From: an uncultured Hyphomicrobiales bacterium
GTDB taxonomy: Bacteria; Pseudomonadota; Alphaproteobacteria; Rhizobiales; Xanthobacteraceae
DNA length: 50,927 bases
Reading direction: 5' to 3'
Assembly: GCA_903929045.1 (NCBI GenBank)
Contig: CAIYTE010000178.1
Span: 1-50,927, forward strand
Shown one piece after another: positions 1 through 5,786 of this stretch. The notes beneath the pieces were generated by a model. That model ran no database searches. It worked only from the letters and a program-made list of their open reading frames with translations, and had not been told where the DNA came from. The position numbers were made by a program, and so were the translations under genes. Numbering within the stretch: the stretch's first letter is position 1; the number at the start of each line of letters is the position of its first letter.

Positions 1-556
1 CGCCCGGCGCCGCCAAACCGGCGAGCAGCACCGCGGACTTGAGTTGCGCTGACGGCACCGGCGACTCGTAGGTGATCGGCAGCGGATCGGTCGCGCCCTT
101 CAAGGTGAGCGGCAGTCGGTCGCCATCGGCTGACGACACGACGCGCGCGCCCATCTGTTCGAGCGGCGTCAGCACGCGGCGCATCGGCCGCTTGCGCAAC
201 GAGGCATCGCCGTCGAAAGTCGCGGTGATGCCGCAACCGGCCACCGCGCCGACGACCAGGCGGCACCCGGTACCCGAATTGCCGAAATCCAGCGGATCCG
301 CCGGCTGGGCGAAGCCGCCGACCCCGACGCCCCAGACGTGCCAGACGCCGTCCGGCGTCCGCTCGACCTTGGCGCCCATCGCCCGCATGACCGACGCGGT
401 GTGCAGGACGTCATCGCCCTCCAGAAGGCCGCTGATCGTGCTCTCGCCGACGGTCAAAGCCCCCAGAATCAGGGCCCGGTGCGAGATCGACTTGTCGCCC
501 GGAACCCGCAGACGGCCCTTGAGGGGGCCTCCGCGGCGGGCGGTCAGGGGGGTCAT
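1..556 (-). CDS. aroA: 3-phosphoshikimate 1-carboxyvinyltransferase (EPSP synthase), N-terminal part
   Basis: This is the first ~185 codons of EPSP synthase, which joins shikimate-3-phosphate and phosphoenolpyruvate in the chorismate pathway in the cytosol. The C-terminal half lies beyond the window edge. Visible family blocks are the substrate-binding [15 protein letters not shown] near residue 20, [11 protein letters not shown], the glycine-rich [12 protein letters not shown] near residue 90, and [13 protein letters not shown]. The ATG at 556 gives [14 protein letters not shown]; an in-frame GTG at 571 would add five residues, and I cannot decide between them. The gene is divergent from the FYDLN-type gene, so the ~200 bases between them must hold both promoters; I see no clear -35/-10 pair. 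Confidence 0.93.
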   Translation of the reverse strand, partial: MTPLTARRGGPLKGRLRVPGDKSISHRALILGALTVGESTISGLLEGDDVLHTASVMRAMGAKVERTPDGVWHVWGVGVGGFAQPADPLDFGNSGTGCRLVVGAVAGCGITATFDGDASLRKRPMRRVLTPLEQMGARVVSSADGDRLPLTLKGATDPLPITYESPVPSAQLKSAVLLAGLAAPG

Positions 557-754
557 GGAGGCGGCGTTCACGGGCAGCGGTGTCCTTCTTGCGGCCGGGC
601 CGTCCTACCACCGGGCGCGGGCAGCGTCATCCCAAAGGCCTTCCCGGCCCTTTGGCGCGGCTCGGAACGCTTGACAGGGGCGCGGCAACTAGCCAAGTGA
701 AGCACCGTTTACAGCGATGCGTCGCTTTCTAGACCCTTCTAAGGAACCTTGACC

Positions 755-1153
755 GTGGCCAAATCCGAGCTTGGCACCAAGCGCGTCTGCCCCGAAACCG
801 GCCGTAAATTCTACGACCTGGGCAAGACGCCGGTGATCTCCCCCTATACGGGCAAAGTCGTCCCGATCGTTCTTCCCGTGCAGTCGCGTTCACGGCCGTC
901 GGATGCCGCCAAGGCGGCCCCGGTCGCCGCCGCCGAAAGCATCGTGCCGGAGACCGCAGACGCCGAATTTGTCTCGCTGGAAGACGCCGAAGCCGAGCAG
1001 ACCGGCAAGAAAACCGAAGCCGGCGCCGACGCGGACGAAGAGGTCGAGGGCGATGAGAACCTCGATGCCGCCTTCATCGAGGAAGAAGACGACGGCGATC
1101 CGGACGTCACCGACATCATCGGCGATGGTATCGAGAAGGAAGAAGAGCAATAA
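755..1153 (+). CDS. FYDLN-acid family protein (TIGR02300 type)
   Basis: Small 132-residue protein of unknown function, typical of alphaproteobacteria. The N-terminus has the conserved block ELGTKRVCPETGRKFYDL followed by SPYTG. The C-terminal two thirds are Ala-rich, then strongly acidic with long Asp/Glu runs. I chose the GTG at 755 because AAGGA lies nine bases upstream and related proteins begin with a similar short AK/PELGTKR; a TTG at 749 would add only two residues. The family name comes from FYDLN, but here the residue after FYDL is Gly (about residue 23). The conserved Cys near residue 12 and the KRVCPETG segment suggest half of a zinc-ribbon-like knuckle, which is inference. Transcribed alone, followed by tRNA-Ala. 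Confidence 0.85.
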   Translation: MAKSELGTKRVCPETGRKFYDLGKTPVISPYTGKVVPIVLPVQSRSRPSDAAKAAPVAAAESIVPETADAEFVSLEDAEAEQTGKKTEAGADADEEVEGDENLDAAFIEEEDDGDPDVTDIIGDGIEKEEEQ

Positions 1154-1236
1154 AGCGGAACAAGCCCTGGCTTTCTCCATCCTTTAGAAAGCACTTGGCT
1201 TTATCCGCGTTTGCTGGTTGATAGCGTTTCACTAAA

Positions 1237-1312
1237 GGGGCCATAGCTCAGCTGGGAGAGCGCCTGCATGGCATGCAGGAGGTCAGCGGTTCGATCCCGC
1301 TTGGCTCCACCA
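1237..1312 (+). tRNA. tRNA-Ala (anticodon GGC)
   Basis: A 76-base cloverleaf including an encoded CCA. The acceptor stem is GGGGCCA with TGGCTCC and keeps the G3:U70 wobble that is the main alanine identity element. The anticodon arm CTGC-ATGGCAT-GCAG places GGC at positions 34-36, and the T arm contains GGTTCGATCC. Its terminal A is also the first base of the downstream palindrome. Confidence 0.97.
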
Positions 1313-1398
1313 ACCTACGCGGCCAAGGCCGCTTCGGTTGGCAAGCCGACCTACCCCCGCGTAGGTTGCCCGTCGTAGCCCGTAGGGCGAAGACGGGC
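1312..1398. repeat. Double palindrome between tRNA-Ala and GIY-YIG gene
   Basis: Two nested hairpins fill the space between the tRNA and the nuclease gene. The outer arms AACCTACGCGG (1312-1322) and CCGCGTAGGTT (1357-1367) are perfect 11-base inverted repeats. The second pair is GCCCGTC (1368-1374) and GACGGGC (1392-1398), around a smaller hairpin GCCCGTAGGGC. Hairpins of this kind beside small GIY-YIG genes have been seen near tRNA genes in other genomes, from memory. They may act in tRNA 3' processing or termination, or be the recognition end of an element. Confidence 0.7.
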
Positions 1399-1412
1399 TA
1401 AAGTGGCCTTCG

Positions 1413-1655
1413 ATGAAATATGTTTATTTCCTCGAAAGTATCGATTTTCCAAAAGAGACCTACGTTGGACTGACGGACAATTTGCGTCAGCGTCTGGCTG
1501 CTCACAACGCCGGACAATCGAGCCACACAGCCAAGTTCAAACCTTGGCGGCTTGTTACGTACGTGGCTTTCGCCGACGAGCCAAAGGCAGTCGCTTTTGA
1601 GCGCTACATGAAATCGTCGTCAGGTCGGGCTTTCGCGAAGAAGCGCCTACGCTAG
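1413..1655 (+). CDS. Small GIY-YIG nuclease superfamily protein
   Basis: An 80-residue single-domain protein. The GIY-YIG signature is visible as YVYFLES near residue 3 and TYVGLTDNLRQRLAAHN at residues 16-32, with Arg in the following helix, then HTAKFKPWRLV and a C-terminal E-RYMKSSSGRAFAKKRL resembling the UvrC/Slx1-like helix. GIY-YIG enzymes cut DNA using a Tyr, Arg, Glu and metal centre. Standalone 80-100-residue members are common in bacteria and their job is mostly unknown. The gene begins 100 bases after the tRNA and directly after a double hairpin. ATG 1413 was chosen because the GIY motif starts immediately after it; I see no strong Shine-Dalgarno. Confidence 0.88.
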   Translation: MKYVYFLESIDFPKETYVGLTDNLRQRLAAHNAGQSSHTAKFKPWRLVTYVAFADEPKAVAFERYMKSSSGRAFAKKRLR

Positions 1656-1716
1656 ATTTCAACTGACAACCCTCGCTGCCTTTCGCATGATGCCGCTCGC
1701 AAACCGGGGAAGCACC

Positions 1717-2694
1717 ATGCAAGGCAAGATCGCGCTCGAAGAACACTTCGCCATTCCGCCGACGCTCGGCGATTCCAAAGTCTTCGGCGGCAATGTCTGG
1801 CAGGAACTCGAACATCGCCTCATCGACGTGCAGGACACGCGCCTGCGCGAGATGGACAAGCACGGCGTCGAGCTGATGATCCTGTCGCTCAATGCGCCGG
1901 CGATCCAGGCCATTCCCGACACCAAGGAAGCGATCGCAATCGCCAGGCAGGCGAACGACGCGCTTGCCGAGCACATGCGCAAGCGTCCCACGCGCTTTGC
2001 CGGTTTCGCCGCGCTGCCGATGCAGGATCCCGAAGCCGCGGCCGCCGAGCTGACGCGTTGTGTCAAGGAGCTCGGCATGGTCGGCGCACTGGTCAACGGC
2101 TTTTCGCAGATCGGCTCACCTGACAACGCCACCTATTACGACGCGCCGCAGTACCGGCCGTTCTGGAAAACCTGCGAAGCGCTCGGCGTGCCTTTCTATC
2201 TGCACCCGCGCAATCCGCTGCCGGTCGGGACTAAAATTTACGAAGGCCACAACTGGATGCTCGGTCCGAACTGGGCCTTTGCCGCCGAGACCGCCGTGCA
2301 TGCGCTGCGGCTGATCGGCAGCGGCCTGTTCGACGAATGCCCGAAGCTGCAGGTGGTTCTCGGCCATCTCGGCGAAGGCATTCCGGCGTTGCTGTGGCGC
2401 ATCGACGGCCGTAACGGCTGGATGCAGGAGCCGCATCGCTATCCGGCCAAGCAAAGCGTCGGTCACTATTTCCGCAACAACTTTCATCTGACGACGTCGG
2501 GCAATTTCCATACGCCGTCGATGATCGGCGCCATGACGGAAATCGGCGTGGACCGCGTGATGTTCTCGATCGACTGGCCGTTCGAGGATACCTGTCAGGC
2601 GTCGCAGTGGTTCGACAAGGCCGAGATCAGCGAGGCGGATCGCAAGAAGATCGGCCGCGACAATGCGATCAAGCTGTTCAAGCTGAAGATCTAA
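1717..2694 (+). CDS. Gamma-resorcylate (2,6-dihydroxybenzoate) decarboxylase-like amidohydrolase
   Basis: A 325-residue metal-dependent decarboxylase of the amidohydrolase-2 (ACMSD) family. It resembles the 2,6-dihydroxybenzoate decarboxylase of Rhizobium, which reversibly removes CO2 to give resorcinol. The start at 1717 (MQGKIALEEHFA) matches that enzyme's N-terminus; an upstream ATG at 1687 would add ten residues. Likely metal and catalytic residues are Glu8 and His10 (ALEEH), His163 (YLHPRNP), His217 (LGHLGEG) and Asp286 (SIDWPFE), each within one residue of the known spacing as I recall it. No resorcinol hydroxylase, ring-cleavage or regulator genes lie nearby, so the substrate is inferred. 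The gene stands alone and is followed by a palindromic repeat. Confidence 0.87.
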   Translation: MQGKIALEEHFAIPPTLGDSKVFGGNVWQELEHRLIDVQDTRLREMDKHGVELMILSLNAPAIQAIPDTKEAIAIARQANDALAEHMRKRPTRFAGFAALPMQDPEAAAAELTRCVKELGMVGALVNGFSQIGSPDNATYYDAPQYRPFWKTCEALGVPFYLHPRNPLPVGTKIYEGHNWMLGPNWAFAAETAVHALRLIGSGLFDECPKLQVVLGHLGEGIPALLWRIDGRNGWMQEPHRYPAKQSVGHYFRNNFHLTTSGNFHTPSMIGAMTEIGVDRVMFSIDWPFEDTCQASQWFDKAEISEADRKKIGRDNAIKLFKLKI

Positions 2695-2700
2695 CTCGAC

Positions 2701-2776
2701 CCGCTCGTCCCCGCGAAAGCGGGGACCGGGCAGTTTGCGAAGAACTAGATTCCCGCTTTCGCGGGAATGAGCGGAG
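2701..2776. repeat. Palindromic intergenic repeat (CCGCGAAAGCGGG type)
   Basis: Two facing hairpins, CCCCGCGAAAGCGGGG and CCCGCTTTCGCGGG, separated by about 20 bases and bounded by CGCTCGTC and GAATGAGCG. Related units recur at 20145, 23730 and 29032. It lies between the convergent decarboxylase and cell-wall hydrolase genes and may serve as a bidirectional transcription end. Confidence 0.75.
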
Positions 2777-2793
2777 TGTGACGAACGCCGCAG

Positions 2794-3420
2794 CTATTCT
2801 TTCTTGCCGGCGCGCGCGTTGGCCACCATCGCGGCGCTGCCCCAGACCGGCTCTTCAGCGCCGTTGCCCCAGGCATAGGGCCGGTAGAAATTATGCAGGC
2901 CGTAGCGCACCATCTTCTTCATTTCGCCGACCCAGTTCGGATGAACATAGATGGCGTGATAGTGCGTCGACTTCGCCACTTCCGGCACATAGATCTTGCC
3001 GTCGAGCGTCTCCTTGGCGATGCGCACGGCGCGCGCCCAATGACCGCGCTCGGTGATCGCCTTGCTCTTGCCATCGCAGGCAAAGGTGAACTGACACGCC
3101 AGACGGCGATTCGCGTTCTGATAAACGACGCCGCAGATATCATTCGGATAGAAGCCCGAGAACGCGCGGTTGACGACGAACTGCGCCACCGCCATCTGGC
3201 CGCGCACCGGCTCACTGCGCGCTTCGAAATAAACGGCATTGGCGAGGCAACGTTCGGCCCGCGCATATTCCTTGCCTTCAAGCTTGAGGCGTTGCGCCGG
3301 TGACGGCGGCGGTACGCCCGGCGCCGGGCGCGGCAACGGCACCATGGCAAGCGCGATCGGCGCCGACATGGGTGACGAAGCGAGATCGGAGAAGCTGGGT
3401 GTCGGCAGGCTCGTCGGCAA
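2794..3420 (-). CDS. SleB-type cell wall hydrolase (Hydrolase_2 family)
   Basis: The catalytic domain of a SleB-like peptidoglycan hydrolase (lytic transglycosylase/amidase of germination-enzyme type) is clear: AERCLANAVYFEARSEP with the conserved Glu near residue 67, GQMAVAQFVVNR, YPNDICGVVYQN, CQFTFACDGK, and a C-terminal ATHYHA-like STHYHAIYVHPNW. A proline-rich linker precedes it. The start is uncertain. The frame opens just after a TGA, leaving only a TTG at 3420 or an ATG at 3369, and no proper signal peptide. A GTG at 3451 with GAGGGAG upstream fits a start better but reads a different frame. A frameshift near 3380-3420, real or from sequencing, is possible. Confidence 0.8.
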   Translation of the reverse strand: MPTSLPTPSFSDLASSPMSAPIALAMVPLPRPAPGVPPPSPAQRLKLEGKEYARAERCLANAVYFEARSEPVRGQMAVAQFVVNRAFSGFYPNDICGVVYQNANRRLACQFTFACDGKSKAITERGHWARAVRIAKETLDGKIYVPEVAKSTHYHAIYVHPNWVGEMKKMVRYGLHNFYRPYAWGNGAEEPVWGSAAMVANARAGKKE

Positions 3421-3679
3421 ACAGATTCAGATCGATGGCGCGCGAGATCACGTGACAACTCCCTCAACCGCCTGCGGGAAATCTTTTCATTTCAGGCTGC
3501 GCCGACCTTACCGAGGGAGTTTGCGCAAGAGTCGGCCTTTAAGACTTCTTTTACCCAGTAACGAAAACAGACGTGCTTAATTTAACCAATGAAACCAGAG
3601 GCTTCCGGGTGCTCGCCAGCCCGGTCCGCGCCTTGGAGCGCCGGTGCCGGCCCTGGTAAAGGGCCGCTAACCGCCTGTT
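3421..3679. other. Intergenic region between cell-wall hydrolase and hsp20 promoter
   Basis: This region holds the possible 5' extension of the hydrolase gene up to about 3451 and the divergent promoters. A GGCCCT-GGTAA-AGGGCC hairpin lies near 3650-3666. I see no tRNA, further ORF or repeat. Confidence 0.5.
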
Positions 3680-3711
3680 CTTGAACCTTTAACCCGCCCC
3701 ACCCATATTAG
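3680..3711 (+). promoter_or_regulatory. Heat-shock (RpoH-type) promoter of hsp20
   Basis: CTTG at 3680-3683 (within CTTGAA) and CCCATATTAG at 3702-3711, separated by 18 bases. This matches the alphaproteobacterial heat-shock form CTTG-N17/18-CYTATNTNNG, as I recall it, with one mismatch. Transcription would start near 3718 and give a leader of about 80 bases. Confidence 0.65.
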
Positions 3712-3714
3712 TCG

Positions 3715-3797
3715 GGACCGGAGGCGGTGCCTTCCGGTTAAGGGGTGCCCGTAAGGGGCCTCAGTCAAAGTCGCTTCAAGCGAGGGCTTTGAGACCG
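3715..3797 (+). promoter_or_regulatory. ROSE-like RNA thermometer leader of hsp20
   Basis: Three consecutive hairpins can be drawn. The first has ACCGGA-GGC pairing with GCC-TTCCGGT (3717-3739). The second is a weaker hairpin built on CCC-GTAA-GGGG (about 3741-3762). The last has AAAG-TCGCT (3767-3775) pairing with AGCGA-GGG-CTTT, which buries the GAGG that would be the ribosome-binding site of the ATG at 3798. TCGCT fits the UYGCU motif characteristic of ROSE elements, which control small heat-shock genes in Bradyrhizobium and relatives. Confidence 0.6.
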
Positions 3798-4223
3798 ATG
3801 TCACGAGTTCCGTCCCTATCCAGTCCGTTCCTGCTGGGCTTCGATGAAATCGAGCGCGTGCTCGATCGCGTTGCCAAAGGCGCCGACGGCTATCCGCCTT
3901 ACAATATCGAACGGCTGGCGCACGACGGGCAAAATCCCGAACGGCTGCGCATCACGCTTGCGGTTGCCGGATTCACCCGCGACCAACTCGACGTCTGCGT
4001 CGAGGAAAGTCAGCTGGTGATCCGCGGACGTCAGCAGGACGACAAAAGCCGTCAGTACCTCCATCGCGGCATTGCCGCGCGTCAGTTCCAGCGGACGTTC
4101 GTGCTGGCCGACGGCATGGAAGTCTTGGGCGCCGACTTGAAGAACGGATTGTTATCGATCGACCTCGTTCGGCCGCAACTCGAACGAGTCATTAAGACAA
4201 TCGCGATCAACGAGACGGAATGA
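3798..4223 (+). CDS. Hsp20 / alpha-crystallin family small heat-shock protein (IbpA-like)
   Basis: A 141-residue ATP-independent holdase that binds unfolding proteins in the cytosol. The N-terminal arm MSRVPSLSSPFLLGFDEIERVLDR is the class-A (IbpA-like) pattern. It is followed by the crystallin domain: YPPYNIERL, LRITLAVAGF, the beta strand LVIRGRQ, a variable loop, YLHRGIAARQFQRTFVLADGMEV and the closing strand ADLKNGLLSIDLVRP near residues 112-127, with the usual conserved NGLLSIDL. The ATG at 3798 is preferred over the TTG at 3789 because of family alignment and the GAGG 12 bases upstream. A heat-shock promoter and thermometer-like leader precede it, and a DUF1150 gene follows 60 bases downstream. 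Confidence 0.93.
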   Translation: MSRVPSLSSPFLLGFDEIERVLDRVAKGADGYPPYNIERLAHDGQNPERLRITLAVAGFTRDQLDVCVEESQLVIRGRQQDDKSRQYLHRGIAARQFQRTFVLADGMEVLGADLKNGLLSIDLVRPQLERVIKTIAINETE

Positions 4224-4283
4224 CGAACTTGTGAAGCAGGACTCGACGGCGTCGAGCGTTGAATGGAAAAGGAGTCGAGTGCC

Positions 4284-4562
4284 ATGAATACCACTGGTAA
4301 AACGATTGAACCGAACGTCACGCCTCCCGCGATCACGCAGGACGCACTGGCGCATCTCGGCGATGGACGTCTGGCTTACGTCAGGACGATCAAATCCGAG
4401 GATGTCGCCAACATGTTTCCGCAGGCGCCGAAGCTGGAGCCGGGCATTGATTTGTTCGCGCTGCATGCCGCCGACGGCACGCCGATCATGCTGACAGATA
4501 CGCGCGAAGCCGCGATCGCCAATGCCTGGAGCCAGGAGCTCGAGGCCGTCAGCCTTCACTAG
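4284..4562 (+). CDS. DUF1150 family protein
   Basis: A 92-residue protein of unknown function found in Rhizobiales, commonly just after an IbpA-like hsp20 gene as here. Visible features are DALAHLGDGRLAYVRTIKSEDV, a stretch ending FALHAADGTPIMLTDTREAAIANAWSQEL, and no signal peptide or membrane segment. The ATG at 4284 follows GGAG with about nine bases of spacing; an ATG at 4263 would overlap that site. It probably shares the hsp20 heat-shock transcript and ends at the terminator 20 bases downstream. A role in small-heat-shock function is inferred from position only. Confidence 0.85.
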   Translation: MNTTGKTIEPNVTPPAITQDALAHLGDGRLAYVRTIKSEDVANMFPQAPKLEPGIDLFALHAADGTPIMLTDTREAAIANAWSQELEAVSLH

Positions 4563-4581
4563 AGGCGCTGCGCGTAAATAG

Positions 4582-4619
4582 AAAAGGCGCCGTGACCGAA
4601 AGGCCGCGGCGCCTTTTTT
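4582..4619 (+). terminator. Intrinsic terminator after hsp20-DUF1150
   Basis: Stem AGGCGCC ... GGCGCCT followed by a run of six T. The A-run upstream of the stem makes it potentially bidirectional, so it could also end ptsN on the minus strand. Confidence 0.85.
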
Positions 4620-4636
4620 CGTTCGACGAAGTTTGT

Positions 4637-5101
4637 TTAAGCGGCGCTGCTCGCCGGCGGCATGGCCAGCACGGCATAGATCGCATCGGCGTCGCCGGAC
4701 TCGCGCAATTTGCGCGTGACTTCCGGATCTCGCAACAAACGCGCCACGCGCGCCAGCGCCTTGAGATGATCGGCGCCCGCAGCTTCCGGCGCCAGCAACA
4801 GAAAAACGAGATCGACGGGCTGGCTGTCGAGCGCTTCGAAGTCGATCGGGCGTTCGAGACGCGCGAACAGTCCGAACAGACGGCCGAGCTTCGGCAATTT
4901 GCCGTGCGGAATGGCGATGCCATTGCCGACGCCCGTCGAGCCGAGCTTCTCGCGCTGCAACAGCACTTCGAGAATCGCGCGCTCGCTCTGTCCGGTCAGC
5001 TCGGCCGCACGCGCGGCAAGCTCCTGGATAGCCTGCTTCTTGCCGTTGACCTTGAGCGCCGGAATAACCGCGGCCGGCGCGATAAGATCGGTGAGCGTCA
5101 T
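4637..5101 (-). CDS. ptsN: Nitrogen-regulatory phosphotransferase protein EIIA-Ntr
   Basis: A 154-residue PTS-EIIA-2 domain protein, last phosphoacceptor of the nitrogen PTS (PtsP-NPr-PtsN). It regulates potassium transport, stress sigma factors and nitrogen/carbon balance rather than importing sugar. The phosphorylated His is at residue 66 in GNGIAIPHGKLP. Other family blocks are the N-terminal LTDLIAPAAVIPALKV, LLQREKLGSTGVG and the C-terminal VFLLLAPEAAGADHLKALARVARLLRD. The start ATG at 5101 fits the family length. It is the last gene of the lpt-rpoN-hpf-ptsN block, 225 bases after hpf. Confidence 0.95.
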   Translation of the reverse strand: MTLTDLIAPAAVIPALKVNGKKQAIQELAARAAELTGQSERAILEVLLQREKLGSTGVGNGIAIPHGKLPKLGRLFGLFARLERPIDFEALDSQPVDLVFLLLAPEAAGADHLKALARVARLLRDPEVTRKLRESGDADAIYAVLAMPPASSAA

Positions 5102-5285
5102 GGACGTGTCCAGTGATCTGAAAGACAGCGCGAAAGTACCAAGAAATGTCGGTGGATCGCGGTCCTTATAGAACGACGGACGATAACGTCAATGGCCGCG
5201 GGTAGCGGCGTAGCGGTACACGCGCCTAGGATTTCGGCAGAAAAACCGTGTTTCAGTGGGCCAAATTGCCCCGTTCGTACGTGGT

Positions 5286-5315
5286 CCAAGGCAAGCCCGA
5301 GGGGGCCTGCCTTGG
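5286..5315. repeat. Hairpin in the hpf-ptsN gap
   Basis: Perfect arms CCAAGGCA (5286-5293) and TGCCTTGG (5308-5315), with inner GCCC/GGGC pairing and one mismatch. It begins 12 bases beyond the hpf stop on the minus strand. It lacks a U-run, so it is more likely an RNA-processing or Rho-linked structure than an intrinsic terminator. Confidence 0.55.
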
Positions 5316-5326
5316 GTCGTGAACGA

Positions 5327-5638
5327 TCAGCCGCTGCGGCGGGCCTGATGATCCTTGAGACGGCGCTTGTAACGGCGAAGCTGTTTTTCGATGCGCTCGG
5401 AGGCCTGCGCCGCGCTGTCGTAAGCATCGGCCGCCATGCCTTCGGCTTCCATCATCACACCGGAATCGAGATGCAAAACGCATTCGGTTTTAAAACCGAA
5501 ACCATCGCGGCCGATTGTCGCCTGCCCCGAATAACCGCCGTGAAAATATTTGGATGTTGCTTCTTCGACGCGGCTCGCAATTTGCTCCTGAAGAGCTGAG
5601 CCGATGTTGATGTTCTTGCCAGATACGCAAAAAGTCAT
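5327..5638 (-). CDS. hpf: Ribosome hibernation-promoting factor, short form
   Basis: A 103-residue HPF/RaiA (sigma-54 modulation) domain, which binds the 30S decoding site in starving cells. Family blocks: MTFCVSGKNINIGSALQEQIASRVEEA, KYFHGGYSGQATIGRDGFGFKTECVLHLDSG, and DAYDSAAQASERIEKQLRRYKRRLKDH. Alphaproteobacterial HPF is usually the ~190-residue long form, with a C-terminal dimerisation domain that pairs ribosomes into 100S particles. Here the frame stops directly after the linker start (HQARRSG), and none of the three downstream frames to ptsN resembles the missing domain. Position between rpoN and ptsN is standard. Confidence 0.92.
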   Translation of the reverse strand: MTFCVSGKNINIGSALQEQIASRVEEATSKYFHGGYSGQATIGRDGFGFKTECVLHLDSGVMMEAEGMAADAYDSAAQASERIEKQLRRYKRRLKDHQARRSG

Positions 5639-5786
5639 CCGTCACGCCTCCCGTTTCAGATGCGGGCGGAGTTGCCCGCCGTTTTATCCAACAGAGACTA
5701 AGGACTAGAACTCGGAAAAGTTCCGACTCTTACACGCGGCAAAGTCTGCCACGGTCTGGAAAATACGCCAGTCAAATATCGGCGAC

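Noticed and set aside
5098-5427. Frame after hpf as a frameshifted C-terminal HPF domain
   Set aside because: I read all three downstream frames; none shows the family's C-terminal pattern, so a simple frameshift does not explain the short HPF.
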